Shown here: positions 33,148 to 43,277 of the stretch, piece by piece
How the letters are laid out: every line of letters begins with the position of its first letter
Numbering within the stretch: position 1 is the stretch's first letter
NCBI GenBank assembly: GCA_964035015.1
Contig: CAXIUP010000236.1
Span: 79,742 to 143,741, forward strand
DNA: 64,000 nucleotides
Direction: 5' to 3'
DNA from: Corallium rubrum
Lineage: Eukaryota; Cnidaria; Anthozoa; Scleralcyonacea; Coralliidae
Translations under genes and position numbers: made by a program
Notes under the pieces: generated by a model
What the model saw: the letters and a program-made list of their open reading frames with translations, nothing else
The model's database searches: none
What the model was told of the DNA's origin: nothing

Positions 33148-33238
33148 TGAGTTAAAAGAGTGCGATAAAGTAGATTTTGTTAGTTTGCTACGTACAGTTG
33201 CTTTTGAAGAACTTAAACGTCTCTCTGAAAGATTGTAA
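33128..33238 (+). CDS. Very short overlapping ORF
   Basis: 36 codons (MMKSINDELKECDKVDF), overlapping the end of the preceding gene by 20 bases. Coding likelihood is uncertain. Confidence 0.2.
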   Translation: MMKSINDELKECDKVDFVSLLRTVAFEELKRLSERL

Positions 33239-33267
33239 TATATTTTTTTTTTTAGAAAGAAAAAAAA

Positions 33268-34063
33268 ATGGGAAAAAAGAAGAAGTCGACATTTAGTGAT
33301 GATTTTATTAAAAAAGCATCGAGACTTTTAAAAGGAGAAACGTTAGAATTGGAACATTTAGAAAAATATAGACAATATAAACTTGCTAGAAAAAAATATA
33401 GATGATTAAATATACATGTAGGTGCGAAGAATGAAAAATGGGAAATTGATTTAGCAGAAAATAAAGATTTGGCGAGATTTAATCGTCAATTTCGTTATTG
33501 GCTCGTGTGTATTGATGTTTATTCACGCTACGTGTGGGTGGAGTTTTTAAAGAAAAAAACGGCAAAAAATACAGCGGATAAATTTTAAAAAAATTTTAAA
33601 AAAGAAGACATGCCTAAAAACATTCAGTGCGACGAAGGATCTGAATTTCAAATAATTCGTAAAGTATTAAAAAAACTACGATTTTGAAGTTTTTCACACG
33701 TTCAACGTGAAATTAAAGCATCTCACGTTGAAAGAGTAATTCAAACTTTAAAAACAATGGTTCGCCGTGTTTAACATTAACTGGGGAGTTCGATTATTAT
33801 TCTTATTTTCACATAATTCTCGAAAGATACAATAAATTCCCGCATAAAAGTTTGGGAGGATTAACACCGTACGAACTTTATCGTGGTGATAAAAAAAAAT
33901 ATTACTACGTAAAATGATCTCGCCCGTTACTCTTACTAAAGCTGTACTGAAAGAAGGAACACTTGTAAGGATAGCGGGTGGAAAAACGAATATTTTTGAA
34001 AAACGTAGTTTGCGATGGTGGACGAACGAGAAATTTAAAATCAAAACAGTACGGGAACTATGA
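33268..34063 (+). pseudogene. Polinton-type rve integrase (stops and frameshifts)
   Basis: Retroviral-type DDE integrase that inserts the element. The ATG at 33,268 opens a lysine-rich leader that stops near 33,403. The core follows in other frames: WEIDLAEN (first catalytic D) and WLVCIDVYSRYVWVEF, then IQCDEGSEF (second D, where most integrases have SDNG) and SHVERVIQTLK (catalytic E). At least four breaks separate them, and the N-terminal zinc-binding part is not evident. The C-terminal tail (WTNEKFKIKTVRE) is cut at 34,062 by the palindromic element. Confidence 0.85.
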
Positions 34064-34105
34064 GTAGTATTATAGGGGCCGATCGAGCCGTATTTTTAAG
34101 TTGCC

Positions 34106-34345
34106 GCAAGTTGCCGCAGGGGGCGGCGTTCTCATTAGTATTCAGGGCGGCGTTCTCATTAGTATTCAGGGCGGCGTTCTCATTAATATTCAGGCGGCGT
34201 TCTCATTAGTATTCAACCGATCGAGCCCCTTTTTTAAGTTGCCGCAAGTTGCCGCAGGGCGGCGTTCTCATTAGTATTCAGGGCGGCGTTCTCATTAATA
34301 TTCAGGCGGCGTTTCATTAATATTCAGGCGGCGTTCTCATTAATG
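34106..34345. repeat. GGCGGCGTTCTCATTAGTATTCA repeats (left arm; mirrored at 38,650-38,895)
   Basis: About eight copies of a 23-25-bp unit (core GGCGGCGTTCTCATTA) in the left arm and the same in inverted order in the right arm, with copy number differing by one or two. TTGCCGCAAGTTGCCGCAG occurs between blocks. Confidence 0.85.
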
Positions 34346-35060
34346 TTCAGTCCCATGTGGCTATGGAAGTAATTAGTATTCAGCGTGACGCACGGTGTGA
34401 CGCACTTTGTGATGCACGGTGTGACGCATATGATGAATATTATATTAGAACCTAAATATACTAAACCCTTGTTTATAAGTGAAGGAATCGTAAGAAGATA
34501 GAATGAGGAGTCAATTCTAAAAGCCATAAGAATGTTTTTAAGTGTTGATATATCAATGAAATATTATTTGGCCGCGGGGCGGCTGAGTATCAACTTCAAT
34601 TAATAGCATACATGAATATTATATTAGTTAGAACTTAAACGGCCATCTTTACCCATTTACTTGGAGATATGTGCCGAATTGTCGCTTATTTCGCTCAAGT
34701 TTATGAAGTAAACGATGCCTTGAATGAAGAAACCGTTCGGCAAGCTGTTCGAAAGACATTGAAACACTTTCTTCAGAGGGGTTTGCCAGAATATAAACTG
34801 TCAGGTGTTAAACGGCGGACTCGGCTATTTTATTAACGTCGCCAAGCATCTTGTTAATGTTGCTACGGCTGATATTTGCATATTTATCCTGAGTGCACGT
34901 GCAAGAGACAAAAGAAAAACTCATTAGGGGCAATTAAGAGGATTAGGTAGGTCTAGGCGAGAAAGTCATTAGCGTGTATTTTGCATAAGACAGAATTCAC
35001 AACAATCAGTTTAAAATATTTATTTAGGCTTTGGTTTAAACATATACATATAAATAGTTT

Positions 35061-35470
35061 TTAGTAAGGTCTGCTTCTTAGATTGTATTTAGGTGTTTTT
35101 ATTTTAAAAGTAGCATGATAATCTTTCTTGTCCTCTGATGATAATTGGGACACATCTTCTTTTGTCATAGGTAAATATTTTGATCTAGTCATCATTAGAT
35201 GGTGTTCATATTCTTCTCCTTCATCCGGAGTCATCTTTGCTAAGTCGCTTTCTTTCCACTCCGAAGAGCTTTCCCAGTTATGAAAGAAATTATGTTGAAG
35301 TGTCGGTTGTTCAACTTTTGTAGGCTGTGATATAACATAAGAGAAACAGGAGGAGGAAAGGGCTCGGAGCCTGGAACCGAAGGCTCTGAGCCAGGAGCCA
35401 GGAGCTGGGGGCTCGGAGCCAGGAGCCAGGCGCTCGGAGCTCGGTGCCAAAGGCTCTGAGCCATGAGCGG
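35061..35470 (-). CDS. Foldback-element ORF, left-arm copy
   Basis: The C-terminal 60 residues (MTPDEGEEYEHHLMMTRSKY ... ending NLRSRPY) are identical to the right-arm copy at 37,747-37,929. Upstream, the frame runs into the GC-rich repeat and gives only low-complexity peptide. Acidic, helical, no recognised domain. Exact identity between arms suggests either recent palindrome formation or continuing gene conversion. Confidence 0.4.
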
Positions 35471-35840
35471 GGGGCTCGGAGCTGGGAGTCGAGAGCTCTG
35501 AGCCAGGAGCCGGGGGCTCGCCCCGGAGCCAGGGGCTCAGAGCCAGGAGCCAAGGGCTCGCAGCTCGGTGCCAAAGGCTCTGAGCCATGAGCGGGGGGCT
35601 CGGAGCTGGGAGTCGAGAGCTCTGAGCCAGGAGCCGGGGGCTCGGAGCCAGGAGCCAGGGGCTCAGAGCCAGGAGCTGGGGGCTCAGAGCCAGAAGCTGG
35701 GGGCTCGGAGCCAGGAGCCGGGGCTCGGAGCCAGGAGCCGGGGGCTCGGAGCCAGGAGCTGGGGGCTCGGAGCCAGGAGCCGGGGCTCGGAGACAGGAGC
35801 CGGGGGTTCGGAGCCAGGAGCCGGGGGGCTCGGAGTCTTA
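35360..35840. repeat. GC-rich minisatellite GGAGCCAGGAGCCGGGGGCTC (left arm)
   Basis: About 20 imperfect copies of a 20-21-bp unit. Only about five remain in the right arm (37,530-37,632). The arrays account for much of the arm-length difference. Confidence 0.9.
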
Positions 35841-36818
35841 TCTTCTTTATCTTCCTTATCTTCCTTTTATCTTCCCATTATCTTCCCTTCATCTTCCTTA
35901 TCTTCCTCTTATCTTCACATTATCTTCCCTTTATCTTCCCCTTATCTTCCTTATCTTCCTCTTATCTTCCTCTTATCTTCCTCTTATCTTCCACTTATCT
36001 TCTTCTTATCTTCCTTATCTTCCTCTTATCTTCCTCTTATCTTCCTCTTATCTTCCTCTTATCTTCCTCTTATATTCCTCTTATCTTCCTCTTATCTTCC
36101 CTTTATCTTCCCCTTATCTTCCTTATCTTCCTCTTATCTTCCTCTTATCTTCCCTTTATCTTCCCCTTATCTTCCTTATCTTCCTCTTATCTTCGTCTTA
36201 TCTTCCTCTTATCTTCCTCTTATCTTCCACTTGTCGTCTTCTTATCTTCCTTATCTTCCTCTTATCTTCCCATTATCTTCCCTTCATCTTCCTTATCTTC
36301 CTCTTATCTTCACATTATCTTCCCTTTATCTTCCCCTTATCTTCCTTATCTTCCTCTTATCTTCCTCTTATCTTCCTCTTATCTTCCACTTATCTTCTTC
36401 TTATCTTCCTTATCTTCCTCTTATCTTCCTCTTATCTTCCTCTTATCTTCCTCTTATCTTCCTCTTATATTCCTCTTATCTTCCTCTTATCTTCCCTTTA
36501 TCTTCCCCTTATCTTCCTTATCTTCCTCTTATCTTCCTCTTATCTTCCCTTTATCTTCCCCTTATCTTCCTTATCTTCCTCTTATCTTCGTCTTATCTTC
36601 CTCTTATCTTCCTCTTATCTTCCACTTGTCGTCTTCTTATCTTCCTTATCTTCCTCTTATCTTCCTCTTATCTTCCTCTTATCGTCCCTTTATCTTCCCT
36701 TTATCTTCCTTATCTTCCTCTTATCTTCCCTTTATCTTCCCCTTATATTCCTTATCTTCCTCTTATCTTCGTCTTATCTTCCCCTTATCTTCCCCTTATC
36801 TTCCTTATCTTCCTCTTA
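35836..36818. repeat. ATCTTCCTCTT tandem array (left arm)
   Basis: About 985 bp of 10-11-bp units (TTATCTTCC followed by T, TC or CT variants), with a larger-order repeat visible (roughly 350-bp blocks at 35,880, 36,240 and 36,480). Open frames encoding LSSSYLPLIF runs are by-products. Confidence 0.95.
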
Positions 36819-36959
36819 CCGGCCTTATTTCCCCAATTTTCAGTCCCAGACCCCTCAAGGATATCTGTCACAAATTCAAAATATATAGACATGCTCTGGC
36901 GGAATTCGATCATTTGCCAGAGCATGTCTATATATTTTGAATTTGTGGAAATAAGGCCG

Positions 36960-37530
36960 GTAAGAGGAAGATAAGGAAGATAAGGGGAAGATAAGGGGAA
37001 GATAAGGGGAAGATAAGACGAAGATAAGAGGAAGATAAGGAATATAAGGGGAAGATAAAGGGAAGATAAGAGGAAGATAAGGAAGATAAAGGGAAGATAA
37101 AGGGAAGATAAGAGGAAGATAAGAGGAAGATAAGAGGAAGATAAGGAAGGTAAGGGGAAGATAAAGGGAAGATAAGAGGAAGATAAGGAAGATAAAGGGA
37201 AGATAAAGGGAAGATAAGAGGAAGATAAGAGGAAGATAAGGAAGATAAGGGGAAGATAAAGGGAAGATAAGAGGAAGATAAGGAAGATAAAGGGAAGATA
37301 AAGGGAAGATAAGAGGAAGATAAGAAAGATAAGGGGAAGATAAAGGGAAGATAAGAGGAAGATAAGAGGAATATAAGAGGAAGATAAGAGGAAGATAAGA
37401 GGAAGATAGGAGGAAGATAAGGAAGATAAGAAGAAGATAAGTGGAAGATAAGAGGAAGCTAAGAGGAAGATAAGGAAGAGGAAGGGAAGATAATGGGAAG
37501 ATAAAAGGAAGATAAGGAAGATAAAGAAGA
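36960..37530. repeat. AAGATAAGAGG tandem array (right arm)
   Basis: The complement of the left-arm array, about 570 bp, so roughly 400 bp shorter than its partner. Confidence 0.95.
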
Positions 37531-37746
37531 TAAGACTCCGAGCCCCCCGGCTCCTGGCTTCGAACCCCCGGCTCCTGGCTCCGAGCCCCCAGCTCCTGGC
37601 TCCGAGCCCCCGGCTCCTGGCTCCGAGCCCTTTCCTCCTCCTGTTTCTCTTATGTTATATCACAGCCTACAAAAGTTGAACAACCGACACTTCAACATAA
37701 TTTCTTTCATAACTGGGAAAGCTCTTCGGAGTGGAAAGAAAGCGAC

Positions 37747-37929
37747 TTGGCAAAGATGACTCCGGATGAAGGAGAAGAATATGAACACCATCTAATGATG
37801 ACTAGATCAAAATATTTACCTATGACAAAAGAAGATGTGTCCCAATTATCATCAGAGGACAAGAAAGATTATCATGCTACTTTTAAAATAAAAACACCTA
37901 AATACAATCTAAGAAGCAGACCTTACTAA
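37747..37929 (+). CDS. Foldback-element ORF, right-arm copy
   Basis: 60 codons, the mirror of the left-arm ORF with the same acidic sequence and NLRSRPY end. No independent evidence of expression. Confidence 0.4.
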   Translation: MAKMTPDEGEEYEHHLMMTRSKYLPMTKEDVSQLSSEDKKDYHATFKIKTPKYNLRSRPY

Positions 37930-38930
37930 AAACTATTTATATGTATATGTTTAAACCAAAGCCTAAATAAATATTTTAAACTGATTGTTGTGAATTCTGT
38001 CTTATGCAAAATACACGCTAATGACTTTCTCGCCTAGACCTACCTAATCCTCTTAATTGCCCCTAATGAGTTTTTCTTTTGTCTCTTGCACGTGCACTCA
38101 GGATAAATATGCAAATATCAGCCGTAGCAACATTAACAAGATGCTTGGCGACGTTAATAAAATAGCCGAGTCCGCCGTTTAACACCTGACAGTTTATATT
38201 CTGGCAAACCCCTCTGAAGAAAGTGTTTCAATGTCTTTCGAACAGCTTGCCGAACGGTTTCTTCATTCAAGGCATCGTTTACTTCATAAACTTGAGCGAA
38301 ATAAGCGACAATTCGGCACATATCTCCAAGTAAATGGGTAAAGATGGCCGTTTAAGTTCTAACTAATATAATATTCATGTATGCTATTAATTGAAGTCGA
38401 TACTCAGCCGCCCCGCGGCCAAATAATATTTCATTGATATATCAACACTTAAAAACATTCTTATGGCTTTTAGAATTGACTCCTCATTCTATCTTCTTAC
38501 GATTCCTTCACTTATAAAGAAGGGTTTAGTATATTTAGGTTCTAATATAATTTTCATCATATGCGTCACACCGTGCATCACAAAGTGCGTCACACCGTGC
38601 GTCACGCTGAATACTAATTACTTCCATAGCCACATGGGACTGAACATTAATGAGAACGCCGCCTGAATATTAATGAGAACGCCGCCTGAATATTAATGAG
38701 AACGCCGCCCTGAATACTAATGAGAACGCCGCCCTGAATACTAATGAGAACGCCGCCTCCTGCGGCAACTTGCGGCAACTTAAAAAAGGGGCTCGATCGG
38801 TTGAATACTAATGAGAACGCCGCCTGAATATTAATGAGAACGCCGCCCTGAATACTAATGAGAACGCCGCCTCCTGCGGCAACTTGCGGCAACTTAAAAA
38901 TACGGCTCGATCGGCCCCTATAATACTACT

Positions 38931-40925
38931 ACTATGTTTATGGGCAAGGCTACTACTATGTTTATGGGCAAGGCTACTACTAGTCCTGCATCACAAACCC
39001 TAACAGCGTCTACTCCTGCTACCGTCGCGCAAATATTCAATAAATATTTCACATCTGTCTTCACAAACAGTGACTCTCACATACCTATTCCTCCTTCCCA
39101 ATCACCAGCTCCAGACTTAATATTATCTGATGTGCATTTAACAACAGAAGAAGTCCTTAAAACACTTTTAACGCTCGATACCAACAAGGCAACTGGCCCT
39201 GATGAGATCTCTCCAAAATTACTTAAAATATGTGCCCACCAGATTGCACCATCCCTCACTAAACTCTTCAACAAATCCCTTAGTTATGGAATTCTACCTG
39301 ATGATTGGAAGTTAGCGAATATTGTGCCTGTGTATAAAAAAGGTGAAAAGAATCAAGTTGAAAATTATCGCCCTATTTCTCTCCTGTCTGTAGTCTCTAA
39401 AGTCCTAGAGCGTTGTGTCCTAAACAACATCAGAGATCACTTGGTAGCACTAATTAACGACTCCCAACACGGTTTTATCCCGGGGAAATCTTGTACATCC
39501 CAGTTGGTGGAAGTGTTGGACTATATTGGATCTTTACTGGACGCTGGAAAGCAAACAGATGTCATCTATATGGACATGTCTAAGGCCTTTGACAAAGTAA
39601 GTCATGACGTTCTCATCAACAAACTTTATAATCGTTTTGGTATCTCTGGAAGTCTGCTTGGTTGGTTTTGTTCCTACTTATTCAACCGAAAGCAACGTGT
39701 TACTCTTCCAGGAGCTACTTCATCCGAAAAATCTGTTACGTCTGGAGTCCCACAGGGTTCAATCCTGGGTCCTATACTCTTTCTCCTCTATGTAAACGAC
39801 CTGCCTGATGTAGTAGAGCATTCAAAAGTGGCCTCTTTCGCCGACGACACAAAATTATTTAAGTGCATCGACTCTCACACAGATGGTGCTTTGATCCAAC
39901 AAGACCTTTGCAATCTAGAAAGTTGGTCTGCTACCTCGGGACTTGTCTTTAACCAAGATAAGTGCAAGTGTCAGCATATTACAAGGGAAAAAACTATCAC
40001 CGAATTCCCTTATACCATCAAAAACAGGCCACTTGCAGTTACACCAGAGGAAAAGGATCTTGGCATTTGGGTCACGTGCAACTTGTCCTGGTCTAAACAC
40101 ACCCTTGACCGATGTGCAGCGGCCAACAAGATGCTAGGTTTTCTACGTAGATCTACGATGGAAATACCTAATGAAAAGATCCGACGCACATTGTATTTGG
40201 CAGTTGTACGACCTGCTCTGGGCTACGCTACTCAAGTCTGGTCCCCTCAATCGGTTGAGCTTGTTAAGCGAACAGAATGTATCCAACGCCGTGCCACAAA
40301 ATTTATTCTAAGTCTGCCATTCACGTGCGAAACATCCTACAGAGACAGACTAATCTCCACAGACCTACTTCCCATCTCATACTGGCATGAGTATCTTGAC
40401 CTAATGTTTTTCTTCAAGGCTATCACTGGCATTATATCTATCTCTAAAAACATCTTACCTCAACGCATTGATCCAATAAGAATCACTAGATCATCTGCAA
40501 ATGTCAACGCCATCTCATTCCGTCAACGAAAATGTAAAACAGTTACTTTCAATTGCTCATTCTTCCTCAGAACAACTAGGACTTGGAACTCCCTTCCAGA
40601 ACATTTACGACTAGATAATTTGTCTATTACTAAATTTAGAAAATCACTACGGAACTATTATTCTACTGCCTTACGTTCCTGCTACTCTGCTGATGATCCA
40701 CGATCTTGGAGAACTGTCTGCCTTAAATGTAACATAGGTAGAAGTCTCATTCAACCATTAACTTGCTGCTATTAATTACAATGACTGTCCTATTTTTTCT
40801 TTCTTTCTTTTTTCTGATCTGACCAAGGGCCCACTGTAATTGGCATTCAAGCTGTTGTGGTGTCCCAGCTTCTTTATTTTATAAGTTGTTTTGTTTGTTG
40901 TTGGTTTTTTTGTAAGAAGCGAAGC

Positions 40926-40964
<39 letters not shown>
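38931..40964 (+). mobile_element. 5'-truncated LINE (CR1/jockey-like) with (AAAT)n tail
   Basis: It begins with two tandem 24-bp copies of a segment starting ACTATGTTTATGGGC, carries one long RT ORF, and ends in about nine AAAT units (40,927-40,964). The endonuclease part is absent, so 5' truncation is likely. It sits between the foldback element and the Polinton penton-like gene. Confidence 0.85.
38934..40775 (+). CDS. Non-LTR reverse transcriptase, uninterrupted (613 aa)
   Basis: Reverse transcriptase of a LINE, uninterrupted over 613 codons. Motifs in order: the fingers KATGPDEISPKLLK; NYRPISLLSVVSKVLE; QHGFIPGKSC; motif A YMDMSKAFDKVSH; motif B SGVPQGSILGPILF; catalytic SFADDTKLF (FADD) near residue 300; then the thumb and a C-terminal WNSLPEHLR region. 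No endonuclease N-terminus. The lack of stops makes this the youngest-looking coding insertion in the window. The extreme N-terminus (repeated MFMGKATT) is probably not the native start. Confidence 0.92.
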   Translation: MFMGKATTMFMGKATTSPASQTLTASTPATVAQIFNKYFTSVFTNSDSHIPIPPSQSPAPDLILSDVHLTTEEVLKTLLTLDTNKATGPDEISPKLLKICAHQIAPSLTKLFNKSLSYGILPDDWKLANIVPVYKKGEKNQVENYRPISLLSVVSKVLERCVLNNIRDHLVALINDSQHGFIPGKSCTSQLVEVLDYIGSLLDAGKQTDVIYMDMSKAFDKVSHDVLINKLYNRFGISGSLLGWFCSYLFNRKQRVTLPGATSSEKSVTSGVPQGSILGPILFLLYVNDLPDVVEHSKVASFADDTKLFKCIDSHTDGALIQQDLCNLESWSATSGLVFNQDKCKCQHITREKTITEFPYTIKNRPLAVTPEEKDLGIWVTCNLSWSKHTLDRCAAANKMLGFLRRSTMEIPNEKIRRTLYLAVVRPALGYATQVWSPQSVELVKRTECIQRRATKFILSLPFTCETSYRDRLISTDLLPISYWHEYLDLMFFFKAITGIISISKNILPQRIDPIRITRSSANVNAISFRQRKCKTVTFNCSFFLRTTRTWNSLPEHLRLDNLSITKFRKSLRNYYSTALRSCYSADDPRSWRTVCLKCNIGRSLIQPLTCCY

Positions 40965-40970
40965 ACAATT

Positions 40971-41905
40971 ATGAATTTACAAATTTTAAGTAACACCGTA
41001 GTAGATCGAGGACGTACAAATCACACAAATGATTTTGAAATGAAATTAGCAGAACCAATTGACGGGTTAAATCATGAAGCATTTTTTTAATTAATTTCTA
41101 TTTCTTACCCGGGCACAACGAAAAATATTGCTAATGACTCTTGTTGGTTTTTATTTCATCATGATACTTGTGATTTTAAGTATAGCAAAAAGGACGGGCG
41201 TTACGTAGATAATGTTCTAAAAATAACTAGTGATAAATTAATCATTCCAGAGGGAATCTATACTTTAGAAAATTTATTGCGCTATTTAAATATTGCTTTA
41301 AATGAATATGATATTAACATCAGGTAGTAAAGTAAAAATAACAGTAAATATACATTGTGAATATTGAGTAAATCAAGAAACACCGACATTGCTTATTAAT
41401 AGTAAACCTAAAGGGTATGATGGGGATGATGCCGATTACTATCATATGTCAACCGCTTCATCATGGGGTACCGATAAAAAATTTTGTATCGATATTAAAA
41501 TGAAAATTTCTAAAAAATTAGCTTTTATGCTGGGGTTTGTGGATGAAGTTTTTACATTTGCTCAGTCTTCAAGTGGAAAAATTTATGATACAACACAATC
41601 AGTTGTAGCGCCTTATTTACCCGACATATCTGATGGTCTAGATAAAATATTTGTTTATTGTAATGAACTTGAAAGAAGTTTTATTGGTGACACATCTTCC
41701 GAACTTATCACTACAATTCCGATTCGTTGGAGTGAACAAGGGATGGGAAATGGCGAATTAATAATTTACTCCCCACCAGTACCGGTTAAAAGAAAATTTA
41801 AAAAAACTAATATTTCATCATTACACATCACGTTAAAAGATAGTGTAGGGGGATAAAGTCCCATTTGATTCGGGAACTGTTAGTATCGAAGGTGTAGTTC
41901 ATTAT
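40971..41905 (+). pseudogene. Polinton minor capsid (penton-like) protein, broken
   Basis: Candidate vertex protein of the virion. The ATG at 40,971 starts a frame with FEMKLAEPIDGL, the usual N-terminal jelly-roll pattern of Polinton pentons, stopped by TAA at about 41,090 after a run of T. Sense continues with SYPGTTKNIA and LIIPEGIYTLENLL to another break near 41,325. From about 41,389 it is clean to 41,853, where an extra G in a G-run causes a premature stop. The expected C-terminal strand (VPFDSGTVS) follows in the shifted frame to 41,905. Three lesions. Confidence 0.75.
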
Positions 41906-42389
41906 GCTTAAATTACATTTTAAAGTGCATGAAAATAGGTTAATTATATTTGACTACGAGATCTCATTTCCTTTTTCGTCTTTTTCATACGGTGATAAAA
42001 AAGTATTATGGAATTTAAATTCTATAGAATGTAAAAGAATTCGAGGAAATTTTCGTTTATTATTTTGTAGAAAACTAGATTTTTCTGGAATTCAAACCAA
42101 TGGTGATGTGAAAAAAATTTAAAATTTAACATATTTTAATAAAAGATATTGTGGTGTAGCTAATACCACTCAAGATCAGCATATGTTATTGTCTAAACGT
42201 TTATTATTATTTTTTGATGAAAAAAAACAAAAAAACCCGAGGTATAAAAAAAAACTCCCCCTAATTTTATTATCAAACACTATGGGGAAAAAAATTAAAT
42301 TTTTTATCGTGTATGAAAATGATGCTTATAAAAGATTGCGTGATGAAGAAATTATAGCCACGTTGAATCTGTTTGAAGAGGACGAATAA
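41904..42389 (+). pseudogene. Polinton hypothetical protein, one in-frame stop region
   Basis: The ATG at 41,904 (MLKLHFKVHENRLIIFDYE) overlaps the preceding gene end. It stops at 42,122 and continues in frame from about 42,183 to 42,389 (LLLFFDEKKQKN, ending LFEEDE). Lysine- and aromatic-rich, with no recognised domain. Confidence 0.45.
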
Positions 42390-42426
42390 AGAGAATCGGA
42401 GTTAAAAAACAGAACAAAAAAACAAA

Positions 42427-42645
42427 TGTCCGAAAACAAAAAATCATGTAAATTAGTTGAAAAAGATTATTTAGAATTATTAAATGGAAAAAGAAATGGG
42501 GGGGGGGGGGGGGATATCGACACAATCATTTTGTGATCACGCAAGAAAAAACCGCAACTAAAGCAGAAATTTTACTTAACGGTCACGTGGGGTTACCTTC
42601 TAAGATGAATGAAGATCATGAAAAAAATTTGGTAAAACCCAAATA
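42427..42645 (+). pseudogene. Hypothetical protein disrupted at a 16-G run
   Basis: The ATG at 42,427 (MSENKKSCKLVEKDYLELL) enters a run of 16 G at 42,498-42,513. Downstream the original frame stops at once, but another frame stays open (KAEILLNGHVGLPSKMNED) to about 42,645. Slippage at the run could switch the frame. Function unknown. Confidence 0.4.
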
Positions 42646-42713
42646 AAGAAAAAGAAATCCTGTGGATCCTGAACTTTTACGTCTTTTTACTTAATTTAAT
42701 TATTTTTTTTTTA

Positions 42714-42908
42714 TTGTATTTAATAAATTATTTTGTTCTAAAAAATTCATTTGTCAACACACACTCGCACACTAGAAATAAAAGAAAACTGAGAAGAAGA
42801 AAAAGAAAAGTACAAAAAGGGGGTGCTTTTGGTGCTGGAATAGCACTTGGAATGTTTTTACCGAAGCTACTTGATACCGCAGGAAATATACTTAAAATTA
42901 ATATTTAG
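42714..42908 (+). CDS. Small basic protein, core/membrane-type
   Basis: The C-terminal 45 residues combine a basic cluster (KRKLRRRKRKVQKGG) with a glycine/alanine-rich hydrophobic segment (AFGAGIALGMFLPKLL). This layout resembles small DNA-condensing or membrane-active proteins of adeno-like virions and is placed just before the major capsid gene. No ATG is obvious, so the start is uncertain. Confidence 0.45.
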   Translation: MYLINYFVLKNSFVNTHSHTRNKRKLRRRKRKVQKGGAFGAGIALGMFLPKLLDTAGNILKINI

Positions 42909-42926
42909 TTGGTTTTTTTTAAAAAT

Positions 42927-43263
42927 ATGGAAAACCCCCACGATGAGGAGATCGATCAACATGAAACATTATTTTCAAAACCCTTACAATTATTTAAATC
43001 TTCACCCTTTAACGACCTTTTCACGGAGAATAGAATCAATATGGTTTATCCCGTCCCCAACACGCCTTATTCAGAGACGTATTCATTTAAACGAAATGGA
43101 AACAACGTTGGTTTAATGAAAACAAGTGATGCGAGAATGTACGGTGATTTGTCAATTAGAGACGGCGTTGGACCAGGTGCTCTTCATGCAAACGGCGTAT
43201 TTGTTGTCCCAGCCATCCCTCTACGAACTTTGTGGAAAACAGTGGAATTAAAAATAAATGAAT
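42927..43263 (+). pseudogene. Major capsid protein, N-terminal part
   Basis: The ATG at 42,927 starts about 112 residues with VYPVPNTPYSETYSF and RDGVGPGALHANGVFVVPAIPL, matching the beginning of Polinton-type double-jelly-roll capsid proteins in position and style. It is cut at 43,263-43,267 by a TTAA-targeting element. The remainder resumes at 49,552. The two pieces are in different reading phases across the insertion, so the gene carries an additional indel. Confidence 0.7.
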
Positions 43264-43277
43264 TTAAGAGGAGATTT

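Larger units (their letters stand above)
34063..38930. mobile_element. 4.87-kb palindromic (foldback) element with Polinton-like ends
   Basis: Begins AGTAGTATTATAGGGG and ends with its exact complement. It is flanked by ACTATG at 34,057-34,062 and 38,931-38,936, a 6-bp duplication. The left arm (34,063-36,905) and right arm (36,920-38,930) are reverse complements apart from differing lengths of internal arrays, joined at a roughly 15-bp centre (near 36,912). From the outside in, each arm has GGCGGCGTTCTCATTA repeats, a unique segment, an ORF, a GC-rich array and an ATCTTCCTCTT array. No transposase is encoded. Confidence 0.92.

Noticed and set aside
34106..34345. CRISPR-like spacing of GGCGGCGTTCTCATTA repeats
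   Set aside because: The units abut with almost no unique spacer and are mirrored in the other arm. It is simply the subterminal tandem repeat of the foldback element.
35568..36974. 468-codon frame of LSSSYLPLIF repeats and similar frames
   Set aside because: It arises from the GC-rich minisatellite and the ATCTTCCTCTT array. There is no independent coding evidence, and the mirror arm does not keep the frame.
38647..38892. Minus frame giving repeated GGGVLISIQ peptides
   Set aside because: A translation of the foldback subterminal repeats.
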